Of a stretch of DNA of 64,000 nt, positions 37,111 through 48,700 are shown piece by piece. The stretch spans positions 310,001 through 374,000 of the forward strand of contig NW_024104427.1 of assembly GCF_003945595.2 (NCBI RefSeq), in the 5' to 3' direction. The stretch is from Pipra filicauda (lineage: Eukaryota > Chordata > Aves > Passeriformes > Pipridae). Numbering within the stretch: position 1 is the stretch's first letter; each line of letters opens with the position of its first letter. Position numbers and translations under genes: made by a program. The notes beneath the pieces were generated by a model that was not told the origin of the DNA, made no database searches, and worked only from the letters and a program-made list of their open reading frames with translations.

Positions 37111-40100
37111 AGTCCAACACCAAAAGAAAAGTCCGGCATCAGGCTCCTGAGACAGCAAATTCAGCTCATGTTTTCTGAAAGCTGTGGGTCACAGTGGATG
37201 AGTCTGGCTATGGAAGGTCAGACCTTTGCTCAGTTCCTACCTTAGCTTGCAAGGACCACAGGAAAACTGTCTGTTAACTTAGGTGTCAAACAGGTGAATG
37301 ATGGGTAGCTCCTCCACAGGGCAGGGACATGAGGTCATGACTCTTAACACAGTTACAAACAGTGCATCAATGTTCACTCCAGGCTGCAGAAGTGCTGAGT
37401 CTTGCACTGTTTTCGAGCTGGTACATGAGTAGATTCCTCCCAGTGGTTGCAAAGCCTCTTCAGAGGCTGGAGCTTCCCACGCAGCCAGCAGCAAGGCCAG
37501 CTCCTGCTGCTGAGGAGGAATGCAATCTACAGCCCTGGGACTGAGCAGCCTGAATCCATTTTCCCAGAGTTTTCTTCAGGGGATGTTTTTGTTTATCCAG
37601 CTCGCCCATTTGCATTTGCTACTTTGCTATTTCATCTCATAAGAGCTTGCTAAGCAATTCTTCCTGGCTGCAAGCATTGGCAGGGTGCAGCCTTCCACCA
37701 GACAGTTACCGGGACTCTTCTCCAGCTCTGTGGAGTGAGTCACTTCAGCATTCTCTCCTCCCATCTTCTCTTTCTCACTGTGCACAGAGACATTTGCAAG
37801 ACACAAAAGGATAAAGTCCTCCTGCGAACTGCCAGGTTAGTGCTGATACTTAACTGACAGGACTGAGTTTACAAAAATAAAACTCAACAATGAAGAGCTC
37901 AGGAGATTGTTAAAGGCAAAAAGATACATTTGGAAACCATCCTCTTAAGGGATTGCACCCTGGTTTCCTTCTCTCGAGCAAAATTGCTTTTATTTTGATC
38001 AAAACACGACTTCCAGAAAGGGGTTTGATTGAATGAAAAATTTGAAAATTGATCTGAAAATGTCTTGCTTCGCCTCCATAGTTTGTGGTAAGGGTTAATC
38101 AGCCTTATTGTTTTAATTGGTTTTACATCCCTTATTGTCCCTGTGAATTTGACTGCCCTAAACTTCCAGGCTGAGCTTCTTCTTACCACTTCTTGTTGTG
38201 CTGCTCTCTGGCTGAATTTGAAAAGCCCTCCTAGTGCCTGGTATCTCTGGAATGTACTTGGACACTTCACCAAGTGAACTCCTCAGTCTTCCTTTTATTG
38301 TCCTGTTTATCTGGGGAGCAGGAGGGAAATTGTGCATGTGGTGACAGCCCCAGGGAAGTCACAGGTTGCTGGGGCTGTGTCCAGCTCCGGGGGAATTACC
38401 AGCAAGTCACAAGCATTTGCTTTTTATTTGCGAGCCAGGAGAACCTGGGAACCATTCTGGTGAGAGCTCCTTTCTTCACTGACTCCCTCTGGAACCAACC
38501 CCAGCCCCAAGAGCACGTAGGTGATGTTATGAGGAAATAAAGTGACATGATGGCATAGCCACTCAGTGACAGAGGGAAGACTTTGAGCCCAGCCCAGTAG
38601 CCAGAGTGCTCTACCAGGAACCCATGTTTGTTTTCATGACTTCATTCCCCTTTACACAGCCATCCAATCATCTTCCTCTGCATTGGCATCATCTTTAGCC
38701 TCAAGGTCTGTTGCCTTCAGGTTCTTGTCCTTTCTTTCTGACTCCTGGACTACAGATTCCTGGGAGAAGGATCACCATGTCTACAGAGCACCAGAGGCAT
38801 CTGGTGCAACGTGGCAAAGTTGTGTTCCCAGCGTGAGAACTCATGGGAGTGGCACCAGAGAGATCTGGTGAAGAGGTGCTCTTAGTGGTGGTACTCAGAT
38901 ATGAACTGACTGGTTCCTTAGATTTCATAAGGAAAGGAACAGCCCTTGTCTGTGTAAAAAAAAAAGGCATTTTTAGCAGCAAATGCAGAAATCTTTTACT
39001 TTGCAGCCCATTGACGACTGAATTTCACACCCTTTCACTCTGAAATGGACCTAGGATTTCTTCCTTCAATTTTTCCTGCCTCAAAATCCAGGTTGGTTTG
39101 TTGAAATAAGAAGTAAACATAATGACTTTAATGGGATGAGCTTGCAGAGCTGTTGGCTGAGTGAGGCCACCCAGCTAGAGTTCAGTGTGAGACAGTCTGC
39201 ACCTTATAAGGCCAAGGGATGAAGGCATTTAAAACAAAAAAATAAAGGATCTGAACATGTTATTTAAACCATGGTGAAGGCAATTTTTTTTAATTCTTTT
39301 TTTCCCCCTTCTGGTTCATGACAAATACTGATATATGCAAGTGAATATAACGTCTAACATTTGTTAAACCCAGACTGAAGGCCAGCCAGATAGCACTGAA
39401 AACAAACTGTGAATATTTTAAATGGAGTGAGATATACATGACGGAATAAATAAAGGGCACATACCACATAAGAAAAATTGGACAAAGCTCAAATGCTATT
39501 CATCTTGGAGAAAGGCTTTTGAGCAGAACAGTGCAGCTTGGAAACACTAGCATGTGGATTAGGGTCCATTATGGCCAGCCAGTTTTTGGGGGCAAGGGGA
39601 GTTAAAATCGTTAAAAAGAACAAGGAAAAAAAATAATTGACAGCCCAGGTATTGCATGCTATTAGGTAATCACAACTATGAAGAGCTAGAAAAAGAGAAT
39701 AAGGGTTGTATTAGGCAATAGATGGAAGTGGTCCAATATGTCAAGAGTTCAATGCTACTTCTAGGACTTAAGTGCTAATAAAATAAGCTTCTAAACTGCT
39801 GAAGGCACATGTCCAGCCCCAAATGCTTTCCAATTCCTTAGCAGCTATTATTTTTTTCTGTCTGACATAGCATTTTTAACTCTATTTCTCCAAGCCCAGA
39901 GATAGTCCCAAATTTGGCTTGTTCTGTCTTTCTTTGGGTGCTGTTTTAGTTGACATCACTTTGGAAATTGAAACCCTTGAACTGAAATTCCTGCTGTGTA
40001 TAATGCCACTTTTTCAATGTTTAAAAACTTGTCTTGCTCTTGTGGGTTTGGTGGGAACCCCAGCTGTGAAAAAAAGCAACATACACAGCACACACGAGAC

Positions 40101-40519
40101 TAAATAAATTGTTATAATTTACACATATATCAGGAGTTTCTTCTGTGCAAGCTATTGGCCCAACTCTATGACTGAAGAGAAGTTGTTCGAAAGGAAAAAA
40201 AAAAAGATTTGTGGGGAAAATAATATTTTTGGAAGTGTTAGGACTGGGCTTTGGAGCTGACACATACAAGTGATAACTCAACACCCCAGTACCACTGATG
40301 GAAATTTTTAAGCTCTCAACAGAGTTGAAACAAGCTGTCTGGGGAAGTTTGCAAGGAAGTTTTTCTGGTGAGAACTGGAGACACACTTGTGGGGCAGCAG
40401 GAGAGTTAACAAAACTCCACCCATGAACTCCTGCTCCTGAGCCATCCTCGTAGCCCCTTCCCCAAAACCTGGTGCATCAGTCTTCTCCCCCAGCCAAAAG
40501 CTGACAGCTCTTGGCAGCC
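37111..40519. other. Noncoding stretch with one weak SINE relic
   Basis: The longest frame, 124 codons on the minus strand at 37,899-38,273, was read through and matched nothing. A weak MIR-like piece lies at 38,563-38,627. The block 39,240-39,480 is AT-rich and complex and might be conserved, but nothing concrete supports that. No exon is supported. Confidence 0.5.
38563..38627 (-). repeat. Weak MIR-like fragment
   Basis: CAGTGACAGAGGGAAGACTT, then GAGCCCAGCCCAGTAGCCAG and AGTGCTCTACC. This resembles the 5' part of MIR in reverse complement (GTGGCAGAGC, GAACCCAGG, GTGCTCTAACC). The conserved core is missing. Confidence 0.35.
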
Positions 40520-41175
40520 CGGCTCGGCATGGCTGTTGGTTTTAATCACATTGCTTAATTTCTGTTTTCACTCCATGCTCATGTGTCTGTTGCCCATGAA
40601 CTCTGCATTTTAATAGCAGCACGTCAAAAGAGCTGTTCAGACGCACTTTGGTGTATGAGCAGGGAACGCTCATTTGTCATCTCCCACAATATCGGGCATC
40701 TCGGGCCTGTTTGACTATCTCCACGGGACCTGTTTGCCAGGGTGGAAGGCGACAATATTTTTCCAAAGACTCTTCTCTCAATCGAATGACAGGGGTCTTT
40801 GTGCTACCTCATGGGAGTCCCTCTCACCCCACACTGCCCTTGGAATAAAAAAGCGGAGAAGCACACTGTTTAAATATGCATATAAAGCTCTGCTGCACAA
40901 TAGATTAACTGCCATCAGCTTTCTATTTAGTGTGAGGAAAAAACAGTAGAGATTTTTAATTGATAATTCAGAAAGACACTCCATTGAATGGTGTTAATAA
41001 TTACATCTGCCTATTCTGAGCTCTTCATCTACGCAGGGGTAATAGAGCCTTGTCCCTCAGGGACTGGAGCCCAGCTGAGAAGGCGGGACACCAAGCAAAG
41101 GAGTTGTAATTTGTATTTTGTCAACAAAAGCTGCTTAATCCTCCAGAAAGGCATCCTTCAGAGAGGCAAGCCTTT
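40520..41175. promoter_or_regulatory. Candidate conserved enhancer-like block
   Basis: About 650 bp of complex, non-repetitive sequence with a higher CpG count than its surroundings and many transcription-factor-like words. These include a TTAATCACATT stretch near 40,540, the perfect palindrome ATATGCATAT (40874-40883, POU-like), TTAATTGATAATT (40956-40968), TTAATAATTAC (40994-41004) and TTGTATTTTGTC (near 41,112). It ends next to a strong G-quadruplex motif. No frame across it resembles a protein. Enhancer status is inferred from content only. Confidence 0.35.
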
Positions 41176-41191
41176 GTCCCAGGGTTTTTAG

Positions 41192-41236
41192 AGTGGAGGG
41201 GGAGGGTGGGGAGGGAGGGAGAGAGCGAGAAAAGGG
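41192..41236 (+). other. Strong G-quadruplex motif in a purine tract
   Basis: Five G runs lie at 41198-41202 (5 G), 41204-41206 (3), 41208-41211 (4), 41213-41215 (3) and 41217-41219 (3). Each is separated by a single base, inside a polypurine stretch that continues GAGAGAGCGAGAAAAGGG. One-base loops and five runs predict a very stable parallel quadruplex on the plus strand. The mirror-like purine tract could also form triplex DNA. Confidence 0.85.
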
Positions 41237-44200
41237 AATTACTGGCCACATGTAATTTATGGTTGAAAAGGTTCATTTATAGCTATCCCACTGTTGTATG
41301 CTTAGCCTGAGACCCTACTAGCTTCTCATTCTCTCATCAAGTTTGCCTTTTGTGGCTATACGAATGGTAATGATTTGAGGAGAGGTTGGTCATGGTTGTT
41401 AAGAGTCATCTAGCATGATCAGAACTGAAGTCTCAAATTGATATTCATGTTTAAATACATTTCACCAGCATGAAATTTGGGGGTCCCTGCAATAATCATC
41501 TAGGACCAGGCAGCCAGGGTGCAGTAGTATGCATATATATATCTATTAGCCACCTTTCAGTTAGTTTTCCAAGTTTCAGATGACTCAAAGGGTCTTTAGC
41601 ATCTGGCAGAAATTATTAGGTGTATATGAGGGATAAATAAATAATAAAAATATTAGAACTGAAGATGAAGCCCTCTGGGCTCTGGTGATCTGAACACACT
41701 ATCTAGTTCTGCTTTCAGGTCAGATCCAAACCAGAAGACACCTATTTTAGTAGTGCAGTTTGGGTACAGTGAGAACCCCTGCAACATGAAGGAAGAAGCT
41801 CTGTAATTGCAGCAACTACTTGATATCTATGGAACGTAAGATTGGCATCTCATGGGAACAGACCCCAGAGCAGCATGATCCTCTTCACTGGCCTGACTTC
41901 CAGCCTGGACAGTGTGTACAGGTTTCCAGCCCATAAGACAGAGCATTGTACACCTTCATGGCTGGTATATCAGCAGGGTGGCCACAGGCACCCTGGATGG
42001 ATGAAACTGTAGCTCTGATGTGCCCATCCTGAACCTTTGAAGGGTGTGATTCCTCATGTGTGGAATCAGGCTTGTGCCCAGGATGGTGCTGTGAGGATCC
42101 TCCATCCCAGAAGTCTTTCTCTGAAAGGTGCAAAATAGCTCACAAGAAATTACCAGGAGTGATCTGCAAAAAAAGACAGGTTGAAGTCAACAAAATCTCT
42201 GTCATCCTCAGCCTGAAGCCAAGGGCTCAAGTCCTTTGCTATAGCAGCACTTTAAATGTTTAGATGCACTTTGGTGTACGTGGATCATCATCCACTCACT
42301 GATGGGTGCCTGGCCAGGCTGGTGTTACTAACACAGCCTTTTCTGCAGTGGGTTCCTCCTGGCTTCAAGTCAAAGAAATGGCTATGGGATAAAGGCTGAG
42401 AGAGGAAGATCCTTCTTTTTCAGTACAGGACAAAAAAGATGTTGGCAGCAAGGGAGGGCCATATCAGCATGGGGCAGTTGCAAAGCACAGCCTGGCCAGC
42501 AAAGTGTTTGCTCTCTTCCATTCTCCAGGAGTTGAGAACAGGGTGTATAGAGCTGTGGCTTAATGATTGTTCAGGCAACTCATTATTGGAAATGTGATGT
42601 CAAACTGCACATCTAAACACATCCAGATTTGAGGACACTCAAAATCCAAACTTGCAGCTTGATCTGCATTTTGTCATGGGACTCTGGGTTTGTGACCAGC
42701 CCAAAAGTGTCTTTTCAGTATATATCAATTCACACCATGAAAATTGGTTATTTGAAGCTGGGCTGGCACAGGTATCAGCAAGGCTCCAGAACTGGATCTG
42801 AGCTTGAAAATTTTGATCCATCCTCATATGTTTTCCTTCCTTCCAGCTTCCTCCTGTCTTCCTTCTTCTATCCCCCCTCCCACCCATCTTCTCTCCATCT
42901 TTCTAAATGAAATTACACATCCTGCCCCATTTCTAGATGATGGTCTTGTCATAGAAACTCTAATCAATATGAAGTCATCAGCCTAAGTTGAGGAGTAGTT
43001 TGACGGTTTCCATTCTCTAAAATAATTTTGTTTTAAAAGATGAACAAAAGCAGAAAGGGCATTTATGGGGCAGAACAAAAAAGGCAGTTTGCAAAACAAA
43101 TGAATAAGTGTTCCTGCAACAGACTAATCATTAATTTATTGATATGGCATGTGCATCCCTCCAACAGGAAGGGCACAAACCAGAAGTGACTCTCCTCTGT
43201 ATGGTACACATCATGGATCATTTCTTCACTCAAAGGCATTGTTCAGGAGATCGATAAGACTAACCAACTGTCACACCACACTTATTGTACTGCCTTCAGT
43301 GAACTCCTCGCCCTCAAAACCTCAGTGAGGTTTTACCTGGCTTGCAGACCTGTAATACCAGTGTTTCTTTATGTCCTGACAGGTACCCAGTCTGTAAAGC
43401 ATGCTTTTTCATCTCACTTTTTACCAAATGAAGAGTTTAAAGCCCTTGCCACACCTCTATATTCTGTCTAGCTTTTTCTCACATTTCACCACGGATTTGA
43501 GTTTTGTAAATGCAAACAGGCACAAATAATAGTGTGTGCATATGGACAGGGCAAAAATTATTTCTGGACAGAATCCACTGAAGGCAAATACTAATGTAAA
43601 ATCATTACCCAGGTAATGACTTTGTCCCTTCTGCATTATCCCTGCTAATATGTGCAGTAAATGCCTTTGAATGAATGTCTCTTAGCAAATGTCTCCTAGC
43701 AATGGGTTGTCGTTCACTTGCATCTGTGTTTTAACACAGCAGCTTCCTTGCCCATGCCTTCCTAACCACCTTTGATCTTGCATTTGAACCATTAGGAATA
43801 GGTTATTACCTGATTACTAATCTTGGGTCTGTGTAATTTTTCCATGGCATTACCTGAGTTAACAACTGAATCACAGGAAATAGAGCACAGTGCATCATGT
43901 AACCAGGGCAGACACCTGGGACACTTTTGGGTGGCTGAAGTACATATGGTAATGGCTTATGGTACAGTATCGACTGATATTGATGTATGCTTGCGTTGAT
44001 ACACTGCAGCTACAGTACCAGGGGTTCCTCGTCTATTTAGAAATGTCACGCTTGGTTTAGTCCCTTTGGTAATTTTGTAACTATTTGCTTTAACTTTCTT
44101 TGCCTTTATTATTACCGAAGGGGGACCAGTATGTTCTTAATTGCAGAAAAGAGTTCAACAGGTGCCTGAGAAACCAGAAAAACAGGATAGGAACAATGTC

Positions 44201-44323
44201 TTGAGGGAAACGTACTGTTCTTACAGAGCTACCATTGACTCGGTAGAGGAGCTGCTGAGAACAGGACCATGGAGTACAAGAGGTTTTCCTGGTCTATAAA
44301 TAAAACCAGAACCAGAGCAGAGA
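41237..44323. other. Noncoding stretch, nothing firm
   Basis: Contains a pyrimidine tract at 42831-42904 and an AT-rich complex block at 43,600-43,870 with small local duplications (GTCTCTTAGCAAATGTCTCC near 43,677) that might be conserved. Frames on both strands show no family. Confidence 0.5.
42831..42904. repeat. Polypyrimidine tract
   Basis: About 74 bp almost free of purines on the plus strand, mixing CTTCC, TCC and CCC units. Low-complexity sequence; on the minus strand it is a purine tract. Confidence 0.75.
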
Positions 44324-44379
44324 CCTTTTCTTTTTTCTTTTTTCTTTTTTCTTTTTTTTTTTTTTTTTTTTTTTTTCTT
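44324..44379 (-). repeat. T6C units and 25-T run (A-rich on minus strand)
   Basis: TTTTC is followed by three TTTTTTC units and then 25 consecutive T (44352-44376). On the minus strand this is an A25 tract followed by regularly spaced G interruptions, as expected of a decaying poly(A) or a growing A6G microsatellite. No retrocopy body was recognised beside it. Confidence 0.92.
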
Positions 44380-45299
44380 GTCCTCTCATCATTCACAAGA
44401 TGAACATCACTTAAAAATTCATTAACCAAACTCATTTTGCTCACGTGAGGACAGGATCAGCTTGACCAAAACACGCTGCTCTGCGCCTGCGTTTGTGAGA
44501 GGATGACTCCAAATAACACTTGGGGTTTACTCACAAAACAAAAACAGTGTGTTTCTGTTGAGCCAAAATCCGTTTAAAGATTTCATATGCAGCGGAGCAG
44601 CTTCAGCCAAAGAGACTGTGCCAGACTGCTGAATTCGCTCAAACTTTTCAGTTTGTCTAAACCAAAAGGGGAAAAAAAGGCACTTTCAGCAAGGGAATTA
44701 AATGCATCAATTTACCCTTTCCCCATGTTCCTTAGGAAGTGTGCCAAAGGGAAGTCCTTGTCCATGTTTTCAATGGGGAAGGTGAGAGAATGACAGAGAT
44801 CAATTAAGTTTAGCTTTTCATATCTTACCAAATGCTGTCTGCTCATTGCTAACAACTGAGGTGGTCCCTTTCCAAACTTATAGGGTCTTGTCCTGTAGAA
44901 TTTTTCTGGCTTTTGTTGTATTTCAGGGAAGAAAACTCATATTGTCATCAAGAAATTAGGTTTTGGGTAATTCCCAGCTCTGCTATCTGCTTCTTATATA
45001 AACCAGAAAAAAAAAACATTTCACTGCTACTGCAGATTTCATTATCTGTCCTTATCTTGCTGGATGGAATTCTCTCACTATTTATTTCTATTCCATGAGA
45101 AATCATTTACCCCAGAAGCAATATTTTCCCAACAAACTGCCAGCATTGTTACAGTTTTCCATCTTCTTTCCTTCCCCCCTCACTTCTTATGAAATACTTG
45201 CATTGACAGATGAAGGTGGGATAGCAGGGTTCTCTCAGGGCTCTGAATTCAGTCCCAGCTCTCAGCACACACCATCCCTGCCAGAAACTGCCCAAATGC
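44380..45299. other. Spacer, nothing recognised
   Basis: Ordinary sequence with short frames; no feature supported. Confidence 0.5.
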
Positions 45300-45745
45300 C
45301 ATCCGAGCTCAGCCCAGCCCCTGGTCCTTCGGCTGTTGCTGGAAGCCTGTTCCAGAGCCGTGCTGCTCAGGTGGCTGGAAAACATCTTCTAATTTCCTGA
45401 CTATGTTTATTAGTGACCAGTTTATATCCATTTGTTCTTGTGCCAGCCCTGCCTTTTGCTTTAATAGCTCTTTTCTCTCCTTGGTATTAACATCCCTGCT
45501 GGATTTACAGGCAGCAGTCATGTTCCCTTCATTTTGCTGGGCTTAACAAGCCAATCTCTTTTAGCCCTCTCTCATAAAACAGGCTTTCCAGGCCCTGATT
45601 AGCCTCCATCCTAGTTGCTTTTCTCTGCACCTGTTCCTGTTTGAATTCATCTTTTCTGACAAAGTCAAACCATTTTAAAATCACTGAAATATCCCACTGA
45701 CTGAAGGACTGGATTTGAATATTTTTTCCAGCCAGAAGCATTTTA
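45300..45745 (-). mobile_element. Old CR1 LINE 3' UTR-side fragment
   Basis: The plus strand follows the inverted sauropsid CR1 pattern in order. It has GAAGCCTGTTCCAGAGCC, TATATCCATTTGTTCTTGTG followed by CCAGCCCTGCCTTTTGCTTT, and AATAGCTCTTTTCTCTCC. It continues with TTTTGCTGGGCTTAACAAGC, CTCTCTCATAAAACAGGC and TTTTCTCTGCACCTGTTCC, ending at TTTGAATTCATCTTTTCTG. This is a more ancient subfamily than the three short CR1 ends and is truncated on both sides. Two minus-strand frames cross it (45,309-45,521 and 45,529-45,741), but it lies outside the conserved reverse-transcriptase domain. Orientation is minus, as for the other LINEs. Confidence 0.87.
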
Positions 45746-48700
45746 GTAAAGCTTGATATTATTTCATAAGGACTGTGAACAAAAACTACGTATTTTTTTT
45801 AAGTTCAGGTATAATCTAATTATGACTTGAGGACCACAACACTTACTAAAGTGACTGTTCTGACTACCCAGGAGACACGTGGCCACGATTGGCATGAAGC
45901 AGATGCTTGCTCTGCCTGTGACATCGCTCCATTCAGTGCTGGGGGGGAATCTATTTATTTAACTTTACCAGTTAACCTTTATTTTTTAAGGTTTGCCATA
46001 TCATCCATCAAACTGGCAGGATTGCTTTTCACAGGTGCAAATGAGTCATCACATGTTTGCCATTTTAGAAAACATTTAGAAAATTAGCGACTAGAACTTT
46101 AGGGGGAAAAAAAAAAGGAAAGAGAAAAGAAACTACAGTGGATCTCACGGCTCTTGCTGGGTTGTGTGTGTCCTGCAAGAAGCAGAGATGGGTTTTCTTC
46201 CATCACAGGTTTTGTGCTGGCTTCTGAGATCCTTGTCAGCAAACGTCAGTGGGCTCTAAAGCTGAGTCCACCCCTAATGAAACAGTTATCCCAGCCTTAA
46301 AGGCAGGATTAGCTACCCGAAGTGGAGCAGAGAGCCCCTCTGCACTTTTTAACACCTCGTGAAGAGATCTGGCTGCCAACAAAAGGAAAATCCTAATGTG
46401 TAAAAAATGCATAATAATAAGGACTTTGGCTGAGTGGAATTCCATCACGGATCAGATGAAATTGCCTTGTGCAACTTGCTGAGGGCTCCATGCTATGCTA
46501 AATGACCTTTGTACCATGTAAAATGGGCACTGCAGCAGGATACAGGGAGGACCAGGGGCTGGGCTGCTCTTTTATTTTCCCCCCTATGGAGTTCAAGCTT
46601 GTCAAGAATACAACAAAAACGAGAGGGAGAAAGAAGGGGAAGAAACATCCCATTGAATTTTTCTTGAATGATTTTTGTCAGAGGAGAAGGAACATCTGCG
46701 TTTATGAAGGGTCCAGGGAGGGGACACAGTAAAAGCAGGATGCAACCATCTGGTCCTGGGTACCCAAGGACACATGCAATGCCCCATGCCAGTGGTAAAA
46801 TCCAACCTGTGATGCAATTTTTAAGGCTACAGTTGAAAAGAACCCTTCCTTTGCCATCAGCATTGCCTGCCTGAGGCTGCCTGCTTTGCACTTATGAAGC
46901 ACCAGTGATTCCTGGAGGATTTGGGTCTGAGGTTCAGTGCGTTCTGAATGCTCAGCACCCTAAAAATCAAGCCCTTCCTTCCTCGAAATGATGAAAAACC
47001 CATGACTACTTCATTTGTTGATGTGTCCAAGGGCTGTTGGGTGACCAGGCAGTGTCATGTCCCTGTCCACATAGGACTGTCACCCAAGGCCATTCATGGG
47101 TGTCTGCAGAGCCCACGAGGAGCTTCTCTTTTTTCTTTTATTGCTGGGGTTTCCTCAACCTTCCTCAGAGACACCCAAGGCTGACAAGAGCTGGAAAGGT
47201 GAAACAGGGAAGGACATAGGGACTGATTCTCACTGAGGTGTTAGATACTGTCTTGTATCACACACTCAGGGCTACATTTGGCACCATACTTGGGACTCAG
47301 GAATCAGCTCAGACAGGGAGGAGCTGTGGGGATCTTTCCTTTTGTTTGAAATAAGGGCTGTGAGCCTTTCTGTAGAGTCAAGGGGAAATTTTACTTAAGG
47401 ATTTCCCTCCTATGTCATAACTGAAGATGACTCTGAGCAATCCTGCATCTATAGTGCAGCTCTGAGTCTTTGACTGTAAGTCTGCAGTTTGTTACAGAAA
47501 GTAGGGCAGTGGTTTTTGTCTCATGTAGAATATCTATTCAGTGGTGACTTTGGGACTGGACACATGTTACAGAGTTGCAGAATTGTGGTGAAGGAGGACT
47601 GAGTTCAGCATCAGCATGCCTGCTGTCAGTTTTGCCTCAATCCTGTTTACTCCACTAAGGACTGGGATTGGTGTGCTAGGAGCTGTACAAACAAAATGCA
47701 AAATCTTACATCTGCCACTAACACAAGACGCTCCCTTAACAAAAGAAAAAAACAAAATGGACACACAAAACTGGTGAGAATGATCCAAGGTGTCTCAACA
47801 ACTGTGTTGTACAAGCCTACAGAAGCAGGATATGAACATCTCTTTTCATATACTCAGTGGCCCTGTATTTGATCTGGCTATGCATCAAGTGTCAAACTTC
47901 CCAAGGGCTTACCATTCAAATCCTGGTCAGATTTCAAAACAAATGGTTTTCACCAGAGCTCACCAGGTCAGCAGCCCCTGAAAGTTTGCCGGGAGAGGGT
48001 GACGAAAGGCTCTGAAAGAAGCACGTTCTCTGCAGGTGCATTGCACCCAAAAATCAGCCCTTGAGTTGTTGTCAAGACTTGTATTTCTGATGTTGCCTTC
48101 TGCTCCCAAATAACCCTCTACTGCCCCACACGTACACACCCACATACCCCGAAGGGTGAACAAGCCTGAACAGGCAGAGATGAATATCTGCTCGATGGCA
48201 TTAGATACCTGAAGTGCTTTGGTCTCCTGACAGCTCTCCATGCTGCCTTGCAGTTCTTCAAATAAAGAGACCCACAAAGCACACAGTATTCCTGAAGGTC
48301 AAATGGCACAAGGAAAACACAGCCAGAGAGGAGAAATGTTTGCTGGAGCCCTGGGTTCTTTTTCTACCCACTCCAGTACCGTTTTGCCTGACTCAAAGTT
48401 GTTTATTCACTCTACCTCCAAATCTCTTTTCACCTATCTGTGGAATTCATACCCACCTGCCAGGAATTTTTCATTAGTTAATTTGGTCTGGGAATGTTGG
48501 AAGAGCTGCTACTGAAATGCAAAGGGGATTTTTTTTAATATTGTTATTTTTATTAAACCTTGTTCCTCCCTCCACCTCTCCCTCCACCCACTGCCCATGG
48601 CCAGAAGGTAACTTTGCACCTTCTGAGAGCATTGCAGAGCGAGTGCTTCCACAATCTCCCTGGAACTTTCCTCCTCAAGGTCTGGTATCATACTGTCAGA

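Noticed and set aside
37899..38273. 124-codon minus frame rich in basic residues.
   Set aside because: No motif, no exon signals, no family resemblance.
40643..42278. The 13-mer GCACTTTGGTGTA occurs at 40643 and again at 42266.
   Set aside because: Dozens of 13-base pairs are expected by chance in 64 kb, and the flanks differ.
48258..48300. Short CR1-like words (CACACAGTATTCC).
   Set aside because: The match is about 20 bp and could be chance. No neighbouring CR1 segments continue it.
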